The notes beneath the pieces were generated by a model that ran no database searches, was not told the DNA's origin, and saw nothing but the letters and a program-made list of their open reading frames with translations. The position numbers and the translations under genes were made by a program. Shown piece after piece: positions 1 to 6,332 of a stretch of DNA of 13,113 nt (its first letter is position 1; the number at the start of each line of letters is the position of its first letter). Origin of the DNA: an uncultured Phycisphaerales bacterium (GTDB lineage Bacteria > Planctomycetota > Phycisphaerae > UBA1845 > CAIVHJ01); assembly GCA_903905665.1 (NCBI GenBank), contig CAIVHJ010000241.1, positions 1 through 13,113 of the forward strand. Reading direction: 5' to 3'.

Positions 1-465
1 CAGGAACTCGGCAAGATCAATCAAGACACGCAGATGGCGATTGCGATGGATTCGCGCAACGTGGTGGTGAAAATTCCGGCCATCTACGCCGACGATCCGG
101 TGCCGTTTTTGCATGAGCTCGAGCGATTGACGCCGCTGCTGCCCGAACGTGGAGCGACGATTCTGATCAACCGCGCCAAAGGACTGATTGCCATCGACAG
201 CGAAGTGCAGATTTCTCCGGTGATCCTGTCCGTGGCGGGTTTGACGATCCAAGTCACACGGGCACCCGATGGTCAGGTTCAGAAACCGCTGGTCGAGCAG
301 CAGAATTTTGTGTCGCTCGATCCGACGAATCAGGGCGGCTCGACGCTGAACAAGCTGCTGGATCATCTGAACCAGATTCGCGTGCCGGTGAAGGACCGGA
401 TCTCCGTCATCGAGGAGTTACATCGGATGGGGATGATCCATGCACGGCTGATTTATGAAGAGTGA
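1..465 (+). CDS. flgI: Flagellar P-ring protein FlgI, C-terminal part (5' end outside the window)
   Basis: The reading frame is open from base 1 and ends at TGA 463-465, giving 154 residues of the C-terminal part of FlgI. FlgI forms the periplasmic P ring around the flagellar rod, so it implies an outer membrane and a Gram-negative envelope. The visible part has the family layout: a segment built around VKIPAIYADDPVPFLHELERL, a conserved beta stretch (ATILINRAKGLIAIDSEVQISPV, then LSVAGLTIQVTR), a variable Gln/Pro-rich loop, and a final helical module (LNKLLDHLNQIRVPVKDRISVIEELHRMG, then IHARLIYEE). That module corresponds to the end of enterobacterial FlgI, where the same pattern ends in LRAKLEII. 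The signal peptide and N-terminal half are not visible. It is followed after 36 bases by flgJ, as expected for an flg operon. Assignment is from remembered family features, with no alignment run. Confidence 0.92.
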   Translation, partial: QELGKINQDTQMAIAMDSRNVVVKIPAIYADDPVPFLHELERLTPLLPERGATILINRAKGLIAIDSEVQISPVILSVAGLTIQVTRAPDGQVQKPLVEQQNFVSLDPTNQGGSTLNKLLDHLNQIRVPVKDRISVIEELHRMGMIHARLIYEE

Positions 466-501
466 ATCGGAGACGGGAAACCAAAAACTGGAAAGACAGA
501 G

Positions 502-855
502 ATGAATGTGACGCGGATACATCTGGAGGAAGTCAATCGGGCGATGCAGGAGCGGGCTGCGTATTTGCAGCAGGCGAGAACGGCTTCGCAGCAGCTCGTG
601 GGTTTGACGTTTTTCAATACGATCCTGCAAAAAGCCTACGACAACCCCCTGAAAGGTCCGTACGGACATGGAGGTCGCGGAGAAGAAATGTTTCGCAATC
701 AACTTAACATGGCGCTGGCCGATAAAGTCGCCGCGTCGGGTAGCTTTGAATTGCCGGAACAAATTTACGAGCAGATGACGCGTCGTTATCGACAGGACAC
801 GCCGGATGTGAAATCAGAAATCGCTCCTTCTTCAACACTGAGTGTGATGGGATAA
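502..855 (+). CDS. flgJ: FlgJ-type rod-binding protein, single domain
   Basis: This 117-residue protein matches the N-terminal rod-binding domain of FlgJ. The diagnostic part is about residues 52-78, with a Gly-rich turn followed by GEEMFRNQLNMALADKVAAS, which is the pattern of FlgJ rod-binding domains. Helices flank it on both sides, and the last 20 or so residues look disordered. In enterobacteria FlgJ also carries a C-terminal muramidase domain that opens peptidoglycan for the rod. That domain is absent here, as in many other bacteria, so a separate hydrolase would be needed. ATG 502 is preceded by a weak purine-rich stretch (GGAAAGACAGAG). The gene lies between flgI and flgN with only 4 bases before the next start, so it is very probably cotranscribed. 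Confidence 0.85.
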   Translation: MNVTRIHLEEVNRAMQERAAYLQQARTASQQLVGLTFFNTILQKAYDNPLKGPYGHGGRGEEMFRNQLNMALADKVAASGSFELPEQIYEQMTRRYRQDTPDVKSEIAPSSTLSVMG

Positions 856-859
856 CCCA

Positions 860-1399
860 ATGAGTCGATTCAACCACAAACCCGCCGGTCGGTTCGAGGA
901 TCGAATCCGAGACTTGATTCGATTGATGGCCGAACTGTTGCATCTGCATGAGGATTTACTGGGCGTGGTGCAGCGGAAGTTATTGGCGATGCGAAAGAGC
1001 GACGTCGAATTGATGCAGACGTGCACCGCCGGTGAAATCGATCTGACGGGGCGAATTCGCGAGCGAGACGGGTTGAGAAAGCAGATTCTCGTGTTGATCG
1101 CCAAAGACCTCAATCGGCCGACAACGCGACAGAAGGAAATGACGGTCAGCGAATTGCTGAAGCATGTGTCGGAGTCCGAGGGCAACAAAATGCGTGCGCT
1201 GGCCGGTCAACTCTCGTTCATCATGGGCGAAACCGCCAAGGTCAACACCGTCGTTCAGTTGTTCGCCCAGCAGATGCTCGATCATTACCGGGAAATTTTT
1301 GAACGTGTGACGCGCGGGGTCGTGGAATCACCGACGTATGTCGTCGGCGGGCGGCCCAGGGGAGTGCTCAGGGCGCACGTGGTGGATGCGATCGGATAG
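860..1399 (+). CDS. flgN: Flagellar export chaperone, FlgN family
   Basis: This 179-residue, mostly helical, charged protein has a composition and position typical of FlgN, the cytosolic chaperone that holds FlgK and FlgL for the flagellar export apparatus. The N-terminal two thirds (about residues 10-145) look like long antiparallel helices with heptad-like hydrophobic spacing (LIRLMAELLHLHEDLLGVVQ; later LFAQQMLDHYREIFERV). The Gly-rich end after residue 150 is probably the flexible client-binding tail. Sequence conservation in this family is low, so position weighs heavily: it sits directly before flgK and flgL, its expected clients. The start overlaps the flgJ end closely (4-base gap), which suggests translational coupling. 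It is somewhat longer than the usual 140-160 residues. I saw no alternative function that fits better. Confidence 0.75.
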   Translation: MSRFNHKPAGRFEDRIRDLIRLMAELLHLHEDLLGVVQRKLLAMRKSDVELMQTCTAGEIDLTGRIRERDGLRKQILVLIAKDLNRPTTRQKEMTVSELLKHVSESEGNKMRALAGQLSFIMGETAKVNTVVQLFAQQMLDHYREIFERVTRGVVESPTYVVGGRPRGVLRAHVVDAIG

Positions 1400-1437
1400 G
1401 GCCAGTGGAGTAGGTTTTCGGATTTAGGAGTTTTCGC

Positions 1438-3168
1438 GTGGGTCTGATGGATTCAGCATTACAGATCGGCCGCAGTGCGATTACGAGTTACCAGAGTGCG
1501 CTCACGGTGGTGGGAAACAACATCGCCAACGCCGCCGATCCGAACTATACCCGCCAGCGCGTGGACCTCAACCCGATATTGGGCAGTCCGCTTCCGGAAG
1601 GAATGCGTCCTGGCGGAGGTGTGGAACTGGGTGACGTCGAGCGGTTGCTTAATGAATCGCTGGAAGAACGTCTTCGGGACGCTGGCGGGGAGTCGGAGTC
1701 CGCGCAAGTGACGACCCAGGCCCTGTCACGGATGGAATCGATTTTCAATGAAATGACCGACAATGATTTGTCGTCGATGATGAATCAGATGTTTGCGTCG
1801 TTTCAAGATGTTCAGAACAATCCGACAGACGTGAGTCTGCGCGGTGTGGCGGTCGGGAACGCCTCCTCGCTGGCAGATGCCATTCGCGCCAAGCGCCAGG
1901 ACCTTCAGGGATTGATCGACGAAGCCAATGATCAGATTGTCACGATTACGGACGAGTCCAACAAATTAGCGGAGCAGGTCGCCGGACTGAACGTGCAGAT
2001 CGTCGAGGCGGAAGCCGGAGGCCACGTTGCCAGCGCACTACGCGACCAGCGCGACGGTTTGCTCAAGCAGTTGTCCCAATACATCCAAATCGCCGTTAAG
2101 GAGCAGGACAGCGGGGCCGTGACGGTATTTGTCGGCAACGAACCACTGGTGCAACTGGGAAAATCGCGCGGCTTGGTCGCCGTACCAAAGGTCGAGAACG
2201 ATACGACTCGCTACGAAGTGCGGTTTGGTGATAACAGCGGCCAAGTCGATGTTCGAGGGGGAAAACTGTACGGATTGATCAAGGTCCGGGATCAGGATGT
2301 CGGCGGAGTGATCAGTCAGCTGGATCAATTCACTGCCGGTCTGATCTCCGCAGTAAACGAAATTCACACGAACGGACAGGGTTTGGAAGGTTTGACTTCG
2401 ACAACGGGGACCGTTCAGGTGCTGGATCCCGACGCCGCCCTCAATACCGGTGACGCCGGACTGTGGATGGATCCGCAAACGGGGAGTTTCTATCTGGCGA
2501 CGACGGATGTGGCCAGCGGCATCACCCAGGCGTATCAGATCAACGTGGATTTGGACGGTTTGAACGATAACGACACGACGCTCAACGGTCTGGTGGCGGC
2601 GATCAACGCTGCCGTACCGAACGTGACGGCGGCGGTGACGACGGACAACAAGTTGTCGATCACGGCGGCTGCAGGATTTGAATTCACGTTCGGACACGAC
2701 GGGGCGGTCAATCGAGACGACAGTTCGAATGTTTTGGCGGCGCTGGGGGTGAACACTCTGTTTTCCGGCAGGAACGCTTCAGATATTGAGGTGGTTTCCG
2801 CGGTGAGTGCCGATCCGCGGCTGCTGGCGGCGGCATCGGCGAATTTTGAGGGCGACGGAACCAACGCCGGCCAAATCGCAAGCGTCGGGCAAAACACGAT
2901 CGACATTTTGAACAACGGAACATTGCTGGATTACTACAACCAGATAATCGGGAATTTGGGTGTGAATTCGGCGGCGGCCCAGGCCCGGTCTGAAAGTGCC
3001 GACGGTGTGCAGCAGGCATTGGAGACCCAGCGATCAAGCGTCAGCGGGGTCAATCTCGACGAAGAAACCATCGATTTGCTCAAGTATGAGCGGTCGTATC
3101 AGAGCGCAGCCAAATACACGAGTATCGTGGACCAGATGATCAGTGAACTGATGTCGATGATTCAATAG
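1438..3168 (+). CDS. flgK: Flagellar hook-associated protein 1 (FlgK)
   Basis: FlgK is the first hook-filament junction protein. The 576-residue product is close to the usual size. Residues 5-45 form the conserved N-terminal rod/hook segment (SALQIGRSAITSYQSALTVV, GNNIANAADPNYTRQRV). A conserved LRDQRD motif lies at 201-206, and VNEIHTNGQGLEG around 307-319 is also typical. The last 45 residues (NLDEETIDLLKYERSYQSAA, then KYTSIVDQMISELMSMI) form the conserved C-terminal helix that packs with the N-terminus. Residues of about 320-445 are a beta-rich insertion resembling the domains repeated in FlgL. The start is GTG 1438, supported by TAGGAG at 1425-1430 with 7-base spacing and by the family N-terminus. 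FlgL follows after 7 bases. Confidence 0.96.
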   Translation: MGLMDSALQIGRSAITSYQSALTVVGNNIANAADPNYTRQRVDLNPILGSPLPEGMRPGGGVELGDVERLLNESLEERLRDAGGESESAQVTTQALSRMESIFNEMTDNDLSSMMNQMFASFQDVQNNPTDVSLRGVAVGNASSLADAIRAKRQDLQGLIDEANDQIVTITDESNKLAEQVAGLNVQIVEAEAGGHVASALRDQRDGLLKQLSQYIQIAVKEQDSGAVTVFVGNEPLVQLGKSRGLVAVPKVENDTTRYEVRFGDNSGQVDVRGGKLYGLIKVRDQDVGGVISQLDQFTAGLISAVNEIHTNGQGLEGLTSTTGTVQVLDPDAALNTGDAGLWMDPQTGSFYLATTDVASGITQAYQINVDLDGLNDNDTTLNGLVAAINAAVPNVTAAVTTDNKLSITAAAGFEFTFGHDGAVNRDDSSNVLAALGVNTLFSGRNASDIEVVSAVSADPRLLAAASANFEGDGTNAGQIASVGQNTIDILNNGTLLDYYNQIIGNLGVNSAAAQARSESADGVQQALETQRSSVSGVNLDEETIDLLKYERSYQSAAKYTSIVDQMISELMSMIQ

Positions 3169-3175
3169 GTGAACC

Positions 3176-5113
3176 ATGAGAATCTCCACCAATATGGCCT
3201 TCGACAACTTCATTTTTCGACAGCAAGTCCTGCAGGGTTCGATGTACAGCGTGATGAATCAGATCAACACGGGTCAAAGCGTGGTGTCCACCAGTGACGA
3301 TCCGGTGGCGGCCTCGCAAATTCTCAAATTCAACGACACCCTCGAGAATCAGAATCAGTTGCTCGAAAACATCCGCTACGCCGGTGATTTCATGAACGCC
3401 GCCGATGCGGCCCTGAGCCAGGTCAGCGAACTGGTGATGCGGGTGCAGCAGTTGGCCAGTGGAGCGGTGGGATCGTTGACCGTTCCCGAAGAGCGTCAGG
3501 CCGCTGCGACGGAAATTGACACTATTATTCAGCAACTGGTGAACATCGGTAACACACAGCATCTGGATCAGTACATTTTTTCCGGCCGGGATGTGACGAA
3601 AAAACCCGTGCTGGAGGAGCTTGGCGGAATTCGCTACGTCGGGGACACGGGTACGCTTCGGGCACGACTGGCGGAGGACGAGGACGACGAATTCAGCCTT
3701 ACCGCCGATGACGTGTTCGCCATGTTGTCAGGCGAGGTCAAGGGGAGTGTCGATCTGAATCCCGCTTTGACCCTCGATACGCGATTGGATGAACTGAACG
3801 GCGCCAACAATCTGGGAATTCGGCTCGGCGGGTTGCGATTTGTTGAAGATACCGGTGTCGAATTCTCCGTGGACCTGACCAACGCCACTTCGATCGGACA
3901 GGTGATCGACCTGATCAATCAGGCGGCTGAGGCAGCCGGTTCGGACCTCCGCGCAGACATCAACGCCACTCTCGATGGACTGGTGATCACACCGGGTAAT
4001 GCCGTCGTGATTTCCGCCACAGATAACGGCGTCATCGCGAGCGATTTGGGCATCGTGACCAACATCGCCACCGCCAATCCCATCATCGGAAAAGACCTCA
4101 ACAGGAAACTGACCCCCACCGCACGAATCTCCGATTTGATGGGTGGGGCGGGAATCGACTTTGCGAACAACACCTTCCGCATTCGCAACGGGGACCACGT
4201 CATTTCGGTGGACCTGACCACCGCCACTACCGTGCAGGACATTCTCAATACGATTACGAATCTGGGTATTGGGGTGCGTGCGACGATCAACGACGCAGCG
4301 ACGGGGATCAATATTCAAAACGAAATATCCGGAACAGTGATGTCCATCGAGGAAGAAGGAGGGACCGCTGCATCGTTGCTGGGTCTTCGGTCCCTGGATA
4401 CCACGACGGCGCTGGCAGACCTGAATTTCGGGGAGGGAGTCAGCAATGTCGCGGGTGAGGACGATTTCGAGATTGTGTCCAAGGACGGAACGTCGTTCAA
4501 CGTGAACATCGACGATGCCAAGACGGTTCAGGACGTGCTGGATTGCATTAATGCAGCAGCCACGGCCGCCGGTGTGGCGGTCACGGCTTCGCTGGCAACC
4601 ACCGGAAACGGAATCCGAATCGTGGATGCCACCGGCGGCAACGGTGCTTTGGCGATCAATCCGTTGAACAACTCGCTGGCGGTGAGCGATCTGGGCCTGG
4701 ATGGAACGATTGATTCAGCTGCTACCGAGGTGACGGGAAGGGACGTCAATGGGGTTCGCGTGGACGGCTTGTTCGCCGCGCTTATTGATTTGCGGAACTC
4801 GCTGCTACGAGACACGGGAAGCTCAAATTCGGATGAAATCGCGATTACCGATGCTGCGCAACGAGTGGACGACTCGTTCATAGAACTCACCCGTGTCGAG
4901 GGAATGCTGGGTGCGCAGATTCGCGCCATGGAGACACGGACGGATTTGACGCAGCAGGCGGTGGATGCGACTTCGTCGTTGCTGGCGCAGGTGCGTGATC
5001 TGGATTATGCAAGTGCGATTACAAAATTTCAGCAGACTCAGACGGCGCTGCAGGCGTCTCTGATGGCGTCCGGTCAGATGGTCAATTTGTCGCTGCTGAA
5101 TTATTTGAGTTGA
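3176..5113 (+). CDS. flgL: Flagellar hook-associated protein 3 (FlgL), expanded with three internal repeat domains
   Basis: FlgL is the second hook-filament junction protein and the platform for flagellin. Residues 1-140 are a flagellin-type N-terminal domain (MRISTNMAFDNF; later TGQSVVSTSDDPVAASQIL; and QYIFSGRDVTKKP, typical of FlgL). Residues of about 555-645 are the matching C-terminal helices (ELTRVEGMLGAQIRAMETRT, ending LNYLS). At 645 residues it is about twice the enterobacterial protein (roughly 317). The extra length is three related domains of 87-96 residues between about 204 and 508, described as a separate feature. The purine-rich AGGTGA at 3167-3172 overlaps the flgK stop codon, so translation of the two genes is probably coupled. 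A single Cys lies in the third repeat. Confidence 0.93.
   Translation: MRISTNMAFDNFIFRQQVLQGSMYSVMNQINTGQSVVSTSDDPVAASQILKFNDTLENQNQLLENIRYAGDFMNAADAALSQVSELVMRVQQLASGAVGSLTVPEERQAAATEIDTIIQQLVNIGNTQHLDQYIFSGRDVTKKPVLEELGGIRYVGDTGTLRARLAEDEDDEFSLTADDVFAMLSGEVKGSVDLNPALTLDTRLDELNGANNLGIRLGGLRFVEDTGVEFSVDLTNATSIGQVIDLINQAAEAAGSDLRADINATLDGLVITPGNAVVISATDNGVIASDLGIVTNIATANPIIGKDLNRKLTPTARISDLMGGAGIDFANNTFRIRNGDHVISVDLTTATTVQDILNTITNLGIGVRATINDAATGINIQNEISGTVMSIEEEGGTAASLLGLRSLDTTTALADLNFGEGVSNVAGEDDFEIVSKDGTSFNVNIDDAKTVQDVLDCINAAATAAGVAVTASLATTGNGIRIVDATGGNGALAINPLNNSLAVSDLGLDGTIDSAATEVTGRDVNGVRVDGLFAALIDLRNSLLRDTGSSNSDEIAITDAAQRVDDSFIELTRVEGMLGAQIRAMETRTDLTQQAVDATSSLLAQVRDLDYASAITKFQQTQTALQASLMASGQMVNLSLLNYLS
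3785..4699 (+). repeat. Three tandem flagellin hook-IN-like domains inside flgL
   Basis: At protein level three copies follow each other at residues of about 204-296, 318-404 and 413-508. Each begins with a short (L/I)x(D/E)L motif followed by a Gly/Asn-rich turn (LDELNG, ISDLMGG, LADLNFG). A strand and helix follow (FSVDLTNATSIGQVIDLIN; ISVDLTTATTVQDILNTI; FNVNIDDAKTVQDVLDCIN), then a strand-turn-strand (LDGLVI, ATGINI, GNGIRI). Each closes with a short Leu/Gly motif (ASDLGI, ASLLGL, VSDLGL). This pattern resembles the flagellin hook IN motif of flagellar filament and junction proteins. The DNA copies have diverged, so this is an old duplication rather than a recent one. Confidence 0.8.
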
Positions 5114-5152
5114 TTCGATTGAAATAAATGGCGTGCCATAAAAGACAAAACG

Positions 5153-5194
5153 CCTGGGTATGGATGCCCGGGATGAAACACATAAGTAAAGGAG
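5153..5194 (+). promoter_or_regulatory. Candidate CsrA-binding leader of fliW: GGA hairpin plus GGA in the ribosome binding site
   Basis: Bases 5153-5159 pair with 5166-5172 as a 7-bp stem (5 Watson-Crick pairs and two U-G pairs). The stem closes a six-base loop AUGGAU with GGA at 5162-5164. A GGA in the loop of a short hairpin, within an A(R)GGAU-like hexaloop, is the known recognition form for CsrA. The second GGA (5191-5193) is part of the fliW Shine-Dalgarno sequence AAAGGAG at 5188-5194, eight bases before ATG 5202. The two GGAs are 29 bases apart, a distance one CsrA dimer could bridge. Binding is inferred, not shown. Confidence 0.55.
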
Positions 5195-5201
5195 TGTCGC
5201 G

Positions 5202-5654
5202 ATGATGATTGAAACGTCGCGGTTTGGACAAATCGAGGTGGACGAAGGGCGGTTTATTACCTTCGAACAGGGAATTCTGGGATTTCCCACCGAAAAGCAG
5301 TACGCCCTGATCCAAACAGCCGAAGGGTGCGGTTTTTATTGGCTGCAGGCGGTCGGACGGGCGGATCTGGCTTTTGTGGTGTGCGATCCCAGGCTCTTTA
5401 TACCCGATTATCGGGTACCCATCAAAACAGAGGAACTGAAGCAAGTCGGATTGGAGGATCCTGAAGGCGCCCAAGTCTTTATAATCGCCAACAAGGTCGA
5501 AGACTTGTTGACGGGGAACCTGCAGGGTCCGTTGGTGGTCAATGTCGAGACCCGCGCCGCCAAACAGCTGGTGTTGAGTGATCGAAGATATTCGACTCGG
5601 CATCCGCTGATGAGGCTTCCTCAGTCCAGTGCTGTGGAAAGTAAGACTGCGTAG
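5202..5654 (+). CDS. fliW: Flagellar assembly factor FliW (CsrA antagonist)
   Basis: This 150-residue protein fits FliW along its whole length. FliW binds newly made flagellin in the cytosol. When flagellin is exported, FliW is freed to bind CsrA and relieve its block on flagellin translation. Family landmarks are IETSRFGQIEVDEGRFITFE followed by GILGFP near the N-terminus, LAFVVCDPRLFIPDY in the middle, and LVVNVETRAAKQLVL with the near-invariant YSTRHPL close to the end. Two adjacent ATG codons (5202 and 5205) are possible starts. The first is chosen because AAAGGAG at 5188-5194 is well spaced to either. The partner csrA lies 263 bases downstream and fliC after that, the arrangement known from Bacillus and many others. 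Its own leader carries a likely CsrA site. Confidence 0.96.
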   Translation: MMIETSRFGQIEVDEGRFITFEQGILGFPTEKQYALIQTAEGCGFYWLQAVGRADLAFVVCDPRLFIPDYRVPIKTEELKQVGLEDPEGAQVFIIANKVEDLLTGNLQGPLVVNVETRAAKQLVLSDRRYSTRHPLMRLPQSSAVESKTA

Positions 5655-5686
5655 GCATTTTGGAGTGGAAAACCGGGTGTGAGTTT

Positions 5687-5695
5687 TGCTATACT
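5687..5695 (+). promoter_or_regulatory. Extended -10 promoter upstream of csrA
   Basis: The sequence TGCTATACT (TG 5687-5688, TATACT 5690-5695) matches the extended -10 consensus TGnTATAAT with one change. No good -35 hexamer lies 16-18 bases upstream, as is common for extended -10 promoters. Transcription would begin near 5702, giving csrA a leader of about 216 bases. It lies 33 bases after the fliW stop, so csrA could be transcribed both with fliW and alone. Confidence 0.5.
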
Positions 5696-5716
5696 AACAG
5701 GTAGAGCGATCACTCA

Positions 5717-5802
5717 AATCCGGCCGAATCCGGCCCCAAATGCCTGAAATTCGGACTCCCGTTTTGGGGGTGTACTTCGGGGTTGATTGTCGGGCGACAG
5801 TC
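5717..5802 (+). promoter_or_regulatory. Structured part of the csrA leader (direct repeat and two hairpins)
   Basis: AATCCGGCC occurs twice one base apart (5717-5725 and 5727-5735). CCCCAAA at 5734-5740 is the exact complement of TTTGGGG at 5763-5769, giving a 7-bp stem around a 22-base loop that contains GGA (5753-5755). A second hairpin at 5785-5802 has an 8-bp stem with one G-U pair and a two-base GG gap, which would open to a four-base loop. None is followed by a T-run, so these do not look like terminators. A regulatory role is only inferred. Confidence 0.4.
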
Positions 5803-5834
5803 GAACTGAGGCGTCATCCCGGGCGGAAGTGGAA

Positions 5835-5903
5835 ATGTGCGGTCACCACAGCCAAGAGGGCGCAAACTTAGCCGTGCGCAAAACCGTGCACTGGCCCAGC
5901 TGA
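5835..5903 (+). CDS. Candidate upstream ORF / leader peptide ending in the csrA ribosome binding site
   Basis: A 22-codon frame runs from ATG 5835 to TGA 5901-5903, encoding MCGHHSQEGANLAVRKTVHW plus PS. GGAAG at 5825-5829 lies five bases before the ATG, so it could be translated. Its stop codon overlaps the start of the csrA Shine-Dalgarno region (GAGGAAGGAG, 5902-5911), a geometry that would couple or obstruct csrA initiation. The peptide resembles nothing I know. Short ORFs of this size arise by chance, so the call is tentative. A different frame (GTG 5837) runs into csrA and is rejected as its start. Confidence 0.3.
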   Translation: MCGHHSQEGANLAVRKTVHWPS

Positions 5904-5917
5904 GGAAGGAGCCGAAC

Positions 5918-6169
5918 ATGTTGGTGCTGTCGAGACAACGCGATGAAACGATCATGATCGGAGATGACGTTCAGATCACGATTGTGGACATTCGCGGAGA
6001 TAAAGTTCGGTTGGGGATTACCGCCCCGACCCACATTAGCGTACACCGAAAAGAGGTGTACGATGCGATACAACAGGAGAACCGTCGGGCCGCCAACGTG
6101 ACCCCGGGTGATATGGCCCAGGTCGTGGCAGTGGGGGTAACCCCCTCACCGGCTTCACGTCGGAAATAG
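5918..6169 (+). CDS. csrA: Carbon storage / translational regulator CsrA
   Basis: CsrA is a small dimeric RNA-binding protein that binds GGA motifs, often in hairpin loops, and blocks ribosome binding. The 83-residue product has the canonical start MLVLSRQRDETIMIGDDVQI and the core VRLGITAPTHISVHRKEVYD. Both residues known to be central for RNA contact in E. coli are present at the same numbers, Leu4 and Arg44. The tail after residue 55 is longer than in E. coli (61 residues) and closer to CsrA proteins that interact with FliW. An upstream in-frame GTG (5837) would add 27 residues. ATG 5918 is preferred because it gives the family N-terminus and has a strong Shine-Dalgarno (AGGAAGGAG) six bases upstream. 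Neighbours fliW and fliC point to flagellin as the main target. Confidence 0.96.
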   Translation: MLVLSRQRDETIMIGDDVQITIVDIRGDKVRLGITAPTHISVHRKEVYDAIQQENRRAANVTPGDMAQVVAVGVTPSPASRRK

Positions 6170-6173
6170 GAGA

Positions 6174-6279
6174 CGTCCCATGGGGACGAAAACCGTCGGT
6201 CTGAACCGAGCTGAGGTGATCGTTCGAGACAGACGGTAGGTCCCGAAGGTTTTTTGGAATCGGTCGCATGGTGCGGCCG
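6174..6279 (+). promoter_or_regulatory. Three hairpins in the csrA-fliC intergenic leader
   Basis: First, CGTCCC 6174-6179 pairs with GGGACG 6183-6188 around a three-base loop. Second, 6192-6202 pairs with 6227-6237 in a 10-bp stem with one G-A mismatch. Third, CGGTCGCA 6261-6268 pairs with TGCGGCCG 6272-6279 (8 bp, one G-U pair). A run of six T lies at 6250-6255, between the second and third. The second stem ends 12 bases before it, so it is at best a weak terminator or attenuator. I found no convincing sigma-28 or sigma-54 promoter between csrA and fliC. Confidence 0.4.
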
Positions 6280-6290
6280 AGCAAGTGGCT

Positions 6291-6315
6291 CACAAGGAAT
6301 CGTGAACCACGATTC
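6291..6315 (+). promoter_or_regulatory. Upstream CsrA-type site in the fliC leader
   Basis: CACAAGGAATCGTG at 6291-6304 contains ACAAGGA followed by A and U, close to the CsrA SELEX consensus RUACARGGAUGU. The flanks CAC and GTG can pair and leave AAGGA in the loop. The same segment can instead form a perfect 8-bp hairpin (GAATCGTG 6297-6304 with CACGATTC 6308-6315, three-base loop) that buries part of the GGA. Two competing folds at a CsrA site suggest a switch; this is inferred from base pairing only. Confidence 0.5.
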
Positions 6316-6331
6316 AGTCAAGGAGGACTGA
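6314..6331 (+). promoter_or_regulatory. fliC ribosome binding site in the loop of a perfect hairpin (CsrA target candidate)
   Basis: TCAGTC (6314-6319) is the exact reverse complement of GACTGA (6326-6331), closing the six-base loop AAGGAG (6320-6325). The Shine-Dalgarno AAGGAGG (6320-6326), six bases before ATG 6333, therefore lies in the loop with its last G in the stem. A GGA in a hexaloop on a short stem, overlapping the Shine-Dalgarno, is the classical architecture of CsrA-repressed leaders, including flagellin mRNA. Confidence 0.65.
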
Positions 6332-6332
6332 C

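Noticed and set aside
2038..2697. 219-codon minus-strand frame inside flgK
   Set aside because: Arg/His/Gln-rich translation opposite a strongly conserved FlgK; a GC-driven shadow.
5837..5917. GTG start that would extend CsrA by 27 residues
   Set aside because: CsrA proteins begin at MLVLSR, and ATG 5918 has a strong Shine-Dalgarno at the right distance; the extension is basic and unlike the family.
6192..6237. Intrinsic terminator between csrA and fliC
   Set aside because: The stem is good, but the T6 run begins 12 bases after it, too far for a standard terminator; kept only as a structured leader.
6170..6332. Sigma-28 or sigma-54 promoter for fliC
   Set aside because: No TAAA-N15-GCCGATAA-like match; the one GG-N10-GC at 6198-6211 lacks the CAC and TT parts of the sigma-54 consensus.
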